In this document: in pieces, positions 49,801 to 61,800 of the stretch
Numbering within the stretch: position 1 is the first letter of the stretch
Layout of the letters: every line of letters begins with the position of its first letter
The notes under the pieces: model-generated
The model's database searches: none
Seen by the model: the letters and a program-made list of their open reading frames with translations, nothing else
Told to the model about the DNA's origin: nothing
Origin: Bostrychus sinensis
Taxonomy: Eukaryota; Chordata; Actinopteri; Gobiiformes; Eleotridae
Length of the DNA: 64,000 nt
Direction: 5' to 3'
Assembly: GCA_020698575.1 (NCBI GenBank)
Contig: CM036245.1
Coordinates: 4,768,109-4,832,108, forward strand
Made by a program: the position numbers and the translations under genes

Positions 49801-52800
49801 GGTTTATCGATGTACAACAAATAGTTAACAGCTTTTTTCCACTTGTCTCCTCTAAGTTTGTTCTCACAGCTCCGTAAACACCTGACGCAGTGATAAACCA
49901 CTCTTCATGGCGCTGAATGTATGCGTCTTATTACAGTGATCCGCAGAGTCATCATTGAGTATCGATCTGAAGCAGTCTTTCTCTGATAAATGACGCTGGG
50001 TTTGTGTTGGAGCGCTGAGCTGGTGCTTTTAAAATCAGGTGACAGAGTTATTACCTAAGACTGAGGGGACGAGAGGAGCTGATGCAAATGGAGTGGACAA
50101 AGTTCGCAAGTTAGTGCTGACAATACAAGAAACTGTTCAGCAATAGATCTGATTGTTGTTTTTTTTTGCAGCGAGCGTATAACTTACAGGGTTTGATGTC
50201 TGCAGCAACAGTAACACCCAACCTGCCTCTAGCTGTGAGATATTAAAGAAGAAGTAAGGTCGACTTTATTGTTCCCGTAAGGAAAGTTGTTGTCCTGCAG
50301 TTGGCGACCACAGTGCAGCGCTCGGGGATTCTTCTCCAGATGAAGGTTGATGAGGGAAACCAAAGAAAATGTGGTTACAGTTAAACAGTGGGTACATTCA
50401 TTCAGTAGTTCCTAAAACGGTTCCGACACATACTCCACCTCCCACAGTCCTCCTCTCTTGACCCAGTCCTCTCTGAACCCAGTCCTCTCTGAACCCAGTC
50501 CTCTCTTGCTCTCTTGACCCAGTCCTCTCTGAACCCAGTCCTCTCTGAACTCAGTCCTCTCTGAACCCAGTCCTCTCTGAACCCAGTCCTCTCTGAACTC
50601 AGTCCTCTCTGAACCCTGTCCTCTCTGAACCCAGTCCTCTCTTGCTCTCTTGACCCAGTCCTCTCTGAACCCAGTCCTCTCTTGTCCTAGTCCTCTCTTG
50701 TTCCAGTCCTCTCTTGTCCCAGTCCTCTCTTGTTCTCTTGTCCCAATCCTCTCTTGTCCCAGTCCTCTCTTGTCCCAGTCCTCTCTTGTCCAAGTCCTCT
50801 CTGAACCCAGTCCTCTCTTGTCCAAGTCCTCTCTTGTCCCAGCCCTCTCTTGCTCTCTTGACCCAGTCCTCTCTTGCTCTCTTGTCCCAGTCCTCTCTTG
50901 CTCTCTTGTCCCAGTCCTCTCTTGTCCCAGCCCTCTCTTGCTTTCTTGACCCAGTCCTCTCTTGTCCCAGTCCTCTCTTGCTCTCTTGTCCCAGTCCTCT
51001 CTTGTCCCAGTCCTCTCTTGCTCTCTTGTCCCAGTCCTCTCTTGTCCCAGTCCTCTCTTGCTCTCTTGTCCCAGTCCTCTCTTGTCCCAGCCCTCTCTTG
51101 CTTTCTTGACCCAGTCCTCTCTTGTCCCAGTCCTCTCTTGTCCAAGTCCTCTCTTCTCCTTGTCCCAGTCCTCTCTTGTCCCAGTCCTCTCTTGTCCCAG
51201 TCCTCTCTTGACCCAGTCCTCTCTTGTCCTTGTCCCAGTCCTCTCTTGTCCCAGTCCTCTCTTGACCCAGTCCTCTCTTGTCCTTGTCCCAGTCCTCTCT
51301 TGTCCCAGTCCTCTCTTGTCCCTGTCTGGAGAAAGTCCACTACATATTTATGTCATTATTTTTTTATATTTAATCTTATTGTCCTGAAGATTTGATGTTT
51401 TGCTTTGTTAAAAGTACTTTATAATTTCAATCAAGTAGTATCTTGACCCCAGACCTGTTTTTAACTCAAAATAGACGTCTAAATTTAACTTAGTGTAATA
51501 GGAAGCAGTCATCTCCGCCTCTCGACCAGTACTGATGTGTGTAATTACTGATGCAGTGTGGTATTAATAGAGTTCATTCTTCTCCCTTTAATGAATTTGT
51601 AATGGGAGTGTGAAAAATGAATTGTCTGCAGCGAGCGCCGTGTGGCGGTGACAAAGGCAGCCATTTTGAATCTCATTCATCAAACACGTCTCTGTAATCA
51701 TCACTAATTTAGACTCTCTTCATGAGTCCTGTCTCTCTCAGCAGTCAGTCTTTTTCGTCATTATTTGGCCCATTACTCTGCTGCTGTAAACTTTTTTGAG
51801 TTTTCTTTGTTCATGATGAGGATGGATAGGATTAGTTCATGAGTTAGATCAGAGGGACAGCTCATGTGTTTGGAGATAAAGTTTCCAGACTGAGATGGGA
51901 GGGACAGTGAATATATGGGTGGAAGAATAAGGCTGAAGGCTGGAGGCCTAGAGAAAGACCAGAGAGAAGGTTTATAGATGTAGAAAGAGGACATGAAGTT
52001 AGTTGTTGTGAGAGAAGAGGATGCAGAGGAGAGGCTCAGAGGGAGGCACTGTGGATTTGTTAGGGACCAAGCCGTAAAGCAACCAGACTAAGGTCATAAA
52101 TCCCAAAAAATAGGCTTTATTGGCCAACAATATATAGTCCTCAAAGAGGTCAAATTAATATAACGTCATAAAGAACAGAATATCAAAATGAAACTAACAC
52201 AACAAAACTGACCTAAACAAATGGGACATGAGGGCAACTTAAATAGTACTTGGGCCATGCCAACAAATAATGACCAAACACATAACAAATATATACATAC
52301 AGAACAAACAAAGCTTGTTAAATCCTAGTCCCCCTCTGACATGGTTTGGTCCACATTCAGGCCACCTCTGACTGGCTCTGGCCCCGCCCTCAGCCACAGC
52401 TTCTCAGCACTTTCAAAGAAACAGAAACAAGGATCAGTGAAAACATATCATCAACAAAAACAAAAAGATACAAATGTGCTATGACAAATATTAAATTAAT
52501 TAAATATGTGTTTTAACAATACTGTTTTCAAAGTTCTAAGCTGGGATCATGCTACACTTACAGCCAGGACTTACAAAAAAAGTCATCAAAGGCATAATTT
52601 GGCATCATTAACGTAAGGTTTCCTCTAGGGCTGGAAATCACAGGGCTTCTCATGATACGATACACGATACATGGCTCACAGTACCAATAATATCACGATA
52701 TTGTGATTATCGATATATTGCACAAGAAGAAAAACTACGATACTTCACTGTATTTTTAAAGACAAAATATCCATTGTTTTATCTTGTCTGTATTGATTGA

Positions 52801-55800
52801 GTTTTAAATTATAAAGAGCTATATACAAACATGTGCTATGTTACAGATTATGCTACTTTATACCACAGTTTCATGCTATCAATACAAGAATTAAATGTGC
52901 CAGTTTCAAAATTATATTTGGTATGGATTCATACACGACTCATTTATAGATTTAAATAAACAAGAAACCACAACTCCCTCCTGTTTCCAACATCATAAAT
53001 CCATTATCAGTCAGTCTGACAATTATTTATTAAATAGTCAGAGATTTTTTTGATTAGTGTCACAGTATTTAACAAATCAAATGCTCAGAAGCACAGTGCT
53101 GCCCTCTACAGTCCTGGCAGAATGCTTCACCACTTTTGGCCCACATTTAACTCTGAAAGCAGTGCAGCTGTAGCACCATTATTACGCAGGACATCACAAA
53201 GTATCAGTATCAAAGTATCAATATTGGTCACAAAATATCGCGATATATTAAAAAGTTGATATTTTTTACCAGCCATAGTTTCCTCTTTCTCTTGATTTGT
53301 ATTCAACTGTAATTATTACTGTCTCTGTGTGTGCAGAACTACAAGGAGCTGGAGCTGCTGAGGCTGGTGTACTACGGAGGAGTCCAGCACGAGATCAGGA
53401 AGGAGGTGTGGCCTTTTCTCCTCGGACACTACAAGTTCGGCATGGGCAAGAAGGACATCAGCCAGGTAAGACCTCACACTTCACACTGGCTGTGCCCCCG
53501 ATACTGATATTGATCATCAGAGTTTCTGCAGGCTCCAATAAGTTTAATTTAAGGCTTTTTTAGATCTTTTTAAGACCATTGTTCAAGAAAATTAATACCT
53601 ATTTCGTAAGCATGCAGCGTACGAAAAGTGTAGACCCTCTGTGACAGTGGTTATACGTCTTTGAGCCTTTAAGTGGACATTTTAGGTAGTTGCATCAAAT
53701 GTACGTGACATATTTGAGACCTGTTTAAACATATTTAATGCCTAAGAATCCACATCTTTGCAAATTTAAGACTTTTTAAGGCCCCGTGGAAACCCTGGAT
53801 AATGCTTGGTTCACATGGCAAGATCTGAAAATTGTCAGAAGATTTTCAAAACCTGAGAGACCCCACACATGGCGATAAAAAATCAAAGCTATCACAGGTT
53901 TGGTCCTACAGTGTGTGGCAAAGACAACACCACACACCAACAGATTTCACTCACCAACATTCCCAGGTCAGACGGGAAATCTCGCAAAACCTCACGAGAT
54001 TAAACGTGACTTCGGCGAACACAAACATGGCGGACGACGAAGAAGCATTTGTTATCGTTTAAGGACTATTTCTAACAGAGAAAAAACAATACAAAAAGAA
54101 AAGGCGTTGGTTAAAGGAGTGGAGACAGCGCGACAGCTGCTGTTTGGATTTTGGATTCCCCTCCGTGGTTCTGTCACCTCGCTTTCTGATTGGCTACACG
54201 TCACATTCAACAGGGCGCATGCTCGTTTGTCCTCGGGACCCACCACACGCTGCAATATTGGACCAAGACAATCCAACGTGTGGAATATCCCTGGTTTGAG
54301 ATCGGAGCGGTCCTGACATCTTTCCGAGCAGACCAGAGCACTCCTAACACACCACACAGCAGGAATCTGATGAGATTATCTTTAGTGCATTACGATAAAT
54401 GGGGCGTCCTTAAGATCGTCGGAAGAGGAGAATTAGGTCAAAAATCAGCATAATTATCTTGCCGTGTGAACCAGGCATAAGTTGTTTATATTAGTTTATG
54501 GTAAAGCTTAGACAAAGGAAGGGATTTCAAATGTAGTTTTCGGTAACACTTTATTTTAAGGTCCACCTATTAACCATTAACTAAGTGCTAATTAGCATGC
54601 TAGCTAGTGGTTAATTAGCTGTTAATTGGTAATTATAAAGCATTTATTAGTCCTTTATTCTGTGTGACCATACTCTATAGCTAATAAACAACTAACTAAC
54701 ATTTCCTCCTTAATAAACTCATAATTACTGCTCATTAGTAGGAAGTAAGGAAGTTGTTGGACATAAACCACAAAAATCTTACGAAGATCATAATTCATGT
54801 CCAATAACTTTCTTACTTTCTACTAATGAGCAGTAATTATGAGTTTATTAAGGGGGAAATGTTAGTTAGTTGCTAATTAGTTGTACAATTTGCTCACACA
54901 GAATAAAGGATTAATAAATGCTTTTTAACCAGTAACTAGCATGCTAATTAGCACTTAATTAATGGTTATTAGGTGTGACCTTAAAACAAAGTGTTACCTA
55001 GTTTTCTGTTCACCATTTAGGGGATTTATTTAGTTTGTCAGAACACTGGGACCGCCTAAGGCCCATACGCAGATTTTACACTGACTGTCCCTGAGTAGAA
55101 GCCTATTCACATTTCACTTTGACCCCTCTGTGTTGCCGTAGATCGACGCGAAGATCTCGGAGCGGTACCAGCAGGTGATGCGGGAGTGGAAGGCCTGCGA
55201 GGTGATCGTCAAACAGAGGGAGAAGGAGATGCAGTCGGCCATCTTCGCCAAGCTGTCGTCGGGAAGCAGCATCGACAGCCACGTCCTGAGGCTGGTGCAC
55301 CGGGACTCAACGCTCAGCAACGAGGTCAGGGCAACGCAAAACACGTCACATCAAGTACTGGTTATTGTCGGAGAGGATTATGACTCAAACTGACCACAAA
55401 ACATACAGGGCATTAGCTAAAAAAAAGATGGTTTAGCTTTTTTTTTTTTAAATACATTTTTTATTGTTCATTTTCATACTGGAAATAATAGATATCAATA
55501 ATCAGATTACATAACAAAACTACCAGACAACAAGATAAATGTATTGTATTTTAGTTTGGTTTTAGGCACCTATTGTCTTTTATTCTATTGTGTTATTAAT
55601 TACTGTCTTCTTATGCTTTTATATTATTATATTATACCACTTAATTATTGTATTATTTTGTGTATTTGTGTATTTTCTGTATTTAGGGCCATATTTACTA
55701 AGACGGGTGCTAAACTGTGAGTGCAGTGAGAAAATATGCGGCCGCTATTAATGTTCGTGTTGCACGTGAATTACTAAGACAAACTTTGTGGCCGGTGACA

Positions 55801-58800
55801 GTGCAAACAGATGGGGCGGAAATAGTTAAACGGCATCATTGCGTGTATTGTTTTGCATCATGGAAGGTGCGGAAGTGGAACACAAACGGAAGCAAAAATT
55901 TAACTAAGAGCTGAAAGTGCTGGTGAATAATTTTTTCATCTGTCATGGCAAATAGATCTGCACGCGTGGCAAACTCTCTAACCCTACGTATTTGTTCATT
56001 TCTTCTCCTTCGTCTCACACGAATCACAGCAGCCATATCTGTGCAAAAGATTAGCACGTCCTTCTACAACGTGCTAAATTTATACGCTATTTTTGCACGC
56101 AAAGTCATGGTGAGCCTTGATAAATAATATTGCGGGCGGTAAATGAATGAATTTGCATTTTCTCCGCCTTCCAATGTGCGCACTCTGGGAAGAACGCCTC
56201 AGTTTACAGATTCATTAGGTCATAGGAGCAAAATCTGCTTTGCGTTCGCTCTGCTCCTGTAAGACACGCAAATCTCAACTGCGTCTGGGTTTGCTCCAAT
56301 TTTAGCGCATCTTATTCAGTTAGCGTGCAGCTAACCTTTGATAAATCTGGCCCTTAGTGTATTATGGCTTGTGCAGTACTTTGGTCAACTTGGGTTGTTT
56401 TAAATGTGCTATATAAATAAAGTTTGACATAAAAGTTTTAAAATAAATAGGCATGAATTATATAAAAATATACAGTCAATAATCAGCACACATCATAGTA
56501 AAACTAACTAAATAAATAACAATCAAATTTATAGCAGCAGTGTTTGATCCCATAGTTTGATGTGTTTTCCTTTTGCCTTGTGACTTTGAGCTCCAGATAA
56601 GCAATGTATGAAAAAGCCAGAAGCCACTGATGAAGGGACAGTGTGTGAGGAGGCTTCCATCTTGTTGCTACAAGTTTTTAAGTTTTTTTGCAGCAGTTAG
56701 ACCTGCCCGAAAAACTCGCTTCTGTTCCACTCACAGATTGAAGCTGGGCAGTTTGTTTTGGAGCTTCACCTCTGTGGAGAGAGGGGAGCTGATGTTTAAA
56801 AGAACAGCCAGAACTTTGGCAACAACCTCCCAAAAACGGGCCACCCCAGGGCATTTCCAGACCATGTGATAAAATGTGCCAACTGAATTTGTTGGACACA
56901 GTGTGCAATTTAAAGCTTCATTATGACGTTTATACAGTGAAGCCCGAAATTATTCTAACCCCTGGCAAATTCTGACTTAAAGTTACTTTTATTAAATGTA
57001 AATAAAAGCTGAGAAATATTTTTTTTTCCACAATGATACCTTTTGTAGATCGTCTTATTATCTTTTGGGAGAAGCCTGTGTCAAAAAAAAAAACTTGTCA
57101 GAATTTGCCAGGGGTATGAATAATTTCGAGCTTCACTTTTTGTCCTATGAATAAAAAGTGAATTTGCGGATGGTCTGGGTTTCTTACCGTTGCACCCTAT
57201 TCCAGACTGCGTCCCAGTCAAAAGTCCCATTAAAGTTAGGGATGTCTCCTCGCCAGTGGGTGTCCCTTTCAATATAAAATTTATTGTAGCACCTGGATAA
57301 AATGTCCCTCTGTTCCTGGTTCAGTAATTTAATGAAGGATCATTCTGCCATGAAACGCCGTACGTTTTCATGGCTCTTCTCAATTCTAAATAAAAATAAA
57401 ATGAAGTGCATGATGAATTAAATTTAGTGCAGAGCTCAACAAAAGAATTAAGTCATTTTTCATTGAATATACGGCCAGCTGTATTCCTTTATCAGCCCAG
57501 CGTTAGATGGTTTTGTATTTAAGCCGTCCCCTTGCTCCCTCAGGTGTTCATGTCGGTGGATGAGCCAGACGCCGGGAGCCAGAGCACCCCCAGCGCCGAG
57601 GACAGCACCCCCACCGCCGCCACCACGCTCCTGCCCGCCCACGCCCTGCCCCCCGAGGAGCGCCCCCTGGTGGAGTTCGACTCTCCGGACTCGGGCCTGC
57701 CCTCCTCCAGGAACTACTCGGTCACCTCCGCGCACTCCCAGATCATGTCCAGCACGGAGGAGGACCCGGGGGCCACGGAGGAGGAGCCCGGGACAGGGAA
57801 CCGCACCGGGACCGGGACCGGGACTGGAACCAGCGGGACTTCTCCAGAGACGGACCGGCTCTGCTCTCAGCTCGACAAACTGGTGACCAACGGAGAGAAG
57901 GCAGAGGGGATTTCGCCTTCTCTTTCCTCATATACGGTATGTTTCTGTCTTTGGGTTTTATACCTTTGGCTTGTTGACGGTGCAATGTCAGCGCCTCCTG
58001 CTGGCTGCTGCAGGTAAACAGTACAGGTACGGCTGCACCAATAAGGAAGAACTATTCTTAATATGACATACCCACTACAATAACCTTTTTTATCCTACTT
58101 TCATGTGCTTTTTACATCTTGAAGTATCTAGGTTTCCCTCTTAATTACACATACAGTCAATTATTATCCAGCCAGACCTACTTTCTTTTTCAAAGCATGA
58201 GAGTCTGGTTTCTCAGCCCTAGGGAGTCTTTTCCGATCATCTCTCCGGATCCTGACCTATCACAGTCGTTTATCTGCAGCTCTGCGTCTCACAGAAGCAG
58301 AAGATAATCTCCCATCAAAATAAATAAAGATGGGGTCAGCTTATACAAAGTGAATTTAATAACTTCTTTGAGCTGATTAACAACGTTTAGGTCTTTCCTT
58401 TGTCTCCTGTTGGTTCTGCTGAAGTCCTCGTTGTTGTTCAGTTCTCTGTGGGATTTTTGTCTTCGTCCTGTTTCCATTTTAACAACAGTAAAGTCCCTCT
58501 GACGTCCCACGTAACCACCACATTCAAACAAACCCACTTTTTCCACAAGTCTTTGTACAACTGGCTTCTGCTGCTGTCCCCGTTCACAGAATAAGCACAG
58601 AGCTGCTCAGAATACAGCATATTCTGGTGTTTTATGGCAAAATGGGCAAGTTTTTCCCTAGCGCCATGTTTGTTTTGGTTACAGGTCAGCGGTGCCCTTT
58701 GTTTCTCTGCCTGTGATTGTTCTTCCCATAGAAATGAAACTCAAATGAAAGGACCTGACTAACCTCTTACTATAGAACAGGAAAAAGGTTGGACAGTATT

Positions 58801-61800
58801 TAAATCCATTTCTATTCTCTACAGATTGAGTTGTTGGACACAGTGGCCCTGAATCTCCACAGAATCGACAAAGATGTGCAGCGCTGCGACCGTAACTATT
58901 ACTACTTCACTACGGCCAACTTAGAGAAGCTACGAAACATCATGTGCAGGTGGGAACTGAAGCTAAAAGTCTAATAAAATGCATTCTTAATATCTTAATA
59001 CTCACCTCTGAGTGCGTGTTTACCCTCTGTCCTCAGTTATGTGTGGGAGCATCTGGAGATGGGATACGTCCAGGGCATGTGCGACCTCCTCGCTCCGCTC
59101 ATGGTCATTCTGGACGATGGTGAGAACATTTTATAGGACAAAACCATTTTCCAGTGTTGTAGTCAAGATCGTACTAGTGATGGGAAATTTGGCTCATTTC
59201 AGTGAATCGGATCTTTTGGCTTGGTTCACCCAAAAGAGCCGGCTCTTTTGGCTCCCAAATGGCTCTTTATTTTAAGACCTATACCTTTAATATTTCAGCC
59301 AAATTTAGCACCGTTTTGACTGAGTTGTATTGTGTTCTCATATACACTCAAGGAAAAAAGAAACGCACCACTTTCATTTTCTCAATTTGTCAAAAAATAT
59401 TACAGCCAGTGAAAAATTACAAACTACAATGAGTTTAGTACTATTCTGAGTCAAAATGAAATGACTTTTGAAATGATTTTGATGAGCAATAACAACTGTA
59501 TTTTTGTATTAATCACCTATGTCTGGGTCATGAGTAAAACTCAGAGATGAATTGGACCTGTCCTCAATTGTGCACAACCATTCCCTATAAAAAGACACCA
59601 AAATGGAAAAAAAAGCACATTTGTTCGCAATGCCACGACTCCTGCAACCAGAGAGAGATTGGCAGCCATTGGCCTGCTTCAAGCTGAAGGAGCACACGGC
59701 TGTAGCCAGGAGTTTGGAGTCCATCACTCTACTGTTGTACGCCTCGCTGAGCGTTTCCACACCACTGGATCCTCCAATGACCGTCCCACATCTGGTCGAC
59801 CACATGTCACAACTGCTGCATTATTATTGTTTGGTCATGTTATTGTTATTGAAACTGGCATAAGCATTGATTAATTGGGTCTGAATATCAGGAACGGTAA
59901 TGTAATATTTCCATCAAAAATAAGTAACCAAACAAAAATGTGGTAAAAAAGCAGTGGTGCGTTTCTTTTTTCCTTGAGTGTATATCTCAAATACATGGAT
60001 TGTGATGAAGGATTCAAAAGTTCTGATGGTTTAAAACTTGCTTATGGAATCACTCTGCTACACTTAGCATATAAACACACCTATAATTAAGCATACGAAT
60101 TAAAAAGGACAGATGTTGACTTTTTGTTTTTTTTTCATTTAACACTCAAAAAAACTCATAAATATTTAACCTAATACAAATTAAATAAATATAGAAATAT
60201 ATTGCAGTGTGCACTGTGCAAAACAGAAGCACCAAACAGCTTCAGGTGACTCTCTCTGGACTAACCACCAACAGCTATCTAATTGTAACTTTTAACTTTT
60301 TTTTCAAGGTAGATTGTCATTGAGGAAGACCAAGTCCCTCAGCTCAGAGGCTGATCTGGTTTCTCTCTGTTATTATCTGCCCTGTTTTAGAAAAGATCCT
60401 TTCAGAAATAAACAAAACACACAAAAAAATAAAGGCTTGGAGGCTCTCACCGTTCACTCGAAGGAGCCGGCTCGTTCCTGACCGACCCATCACTAGATCG
60501 TACTCATCGAGACCAAGACAAGGCTGAGACTTTCAGGGTCCGAGACCGAGTCGAGACCGAGACTTTTTGGGAACAAGACCAGGTCAAGACCCAGCCCAAG
60601 AAAAGGCTAATTAAAGGGGGGAAGTAAAACAAAATGGTTCAAACACATGGATGAATGTTTTAATAATCCATGCACAAACAGAGACAAATCTGCTCCTGGT
60701 TCTTCTGATGCGGAAAACGAATTACTCCAAAAATATGAGCATTTTTTTATAATATTTGTTAAACGAAATCTGAGACTGAGACAAGGCTGAGTAAATCTGC
60801 AGCCAAGACCAAGATGAGACTATTAAAAAAATGCTCTCAAGACCAAGACCGGTGCCAAAGGATGTTTATTAGGTCTTAATTAATCCTCACTTTTTATTGG
60901 GCACTGCTCCTTCCTGTCCTACACACACGTCCTAAAAAATAATGTGTGAAGCATCAAAAACAACAAAGGAAAAGTCTATGTTCATCAAGTCAAAAGCATT
61001 TACATAAACAATAAAAGTTTTAAGAAGCAATAAAACAAACAATATCAAAACAAACATTATACCTATCTTTCTAAACTTTAAATTTAGTTTTGCTGCAGCA
61101 GTTTTAAGGACTTGCTTTTTATTTCATAAGTTCTGCTTCTGCTTAATCCCATAGAGACTGAGAGTTTATCATTCATAAAGTAAGCGCCTCACTCCGTCTA
61201 CGAGCACAAACAGCTGTTGACAAAACACTGGCTCTGTTGAAATCGATAAAATGTGGCCTTGTGTCTCTCTTTTTATGCCCTTTTTTATCGTTTTATTGCC
61301 CAGAGTGCTTGGCGTACAGCTGCTTCACTCAGCTCATGAAGAGGATGAGCCAGAATTTCCCCAACGGTGGAGCCATGGACACGCACTTCGCCAACATGAG
61401 GTCGCTCATACAGGTACTGCCAACTCACCCGGGTTGATGCAAGCTCCTGGGCTTGGCTCCAGCTTATCTTTGTACGCTTCTCCAAAGGTCTTGCGTTCTA
61501 GTGACATTTTTCACTTGCAAGTTCCTCGTGTTCGGGCTGAGTTGGAGAAAACAGGGCTTTAGCTTTTCCGCTCCTTCTGCTTGGAATACTCTCCAAACTC
61601 AACTAAAAATGTCAGAACTTGTCTCATTTAAAACCTTTCGTTCCTTTTTCTGCAATAGGAAACAAGCTTCTATAAATCAGTGCCTGTGTTTTTAATTTTC
61701 TATTGTGAATAAGTGCACCTTGTAATCCAAACTACCGTATTTTCCGCACTATAAGGCGCACCTAAAAGCCTTTAATTTTCTCAAAAACCGACAGTGCGCC

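Larger units (their letters stand above)
59175..60495. mobile_element. hAT element with perfect target duplication
   Basis: Ends TAGTGATGGGAAATT and CGACCCATCACTA; perfect 8-bp duplication GATCGTAC (59167-59174, 60496-60503). It contains the Tc1-like element at 59345-59980. No transposase frame seen. Confidence 0.9.
59153..60860. repeat. Outer repeat of a three-deep nest
   Basis: AGTGTTGTAGTCAAGATCG on the left joins, after removal of the hAT insert, to ACTCATCGAGACCAAGACAA on the right. The right part (60505-60860) has GAGACCGAGAC-like repeats ending CAAGACCGGTGCC. Confidence 0.6.

Noticed and set aside
50412..51395. Several open frames on both strands with repeated SSLVPVLSCP or ERTGTREDW
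   Set aside because: An artefact of the 16-bp polypyrimidine minisatellite.
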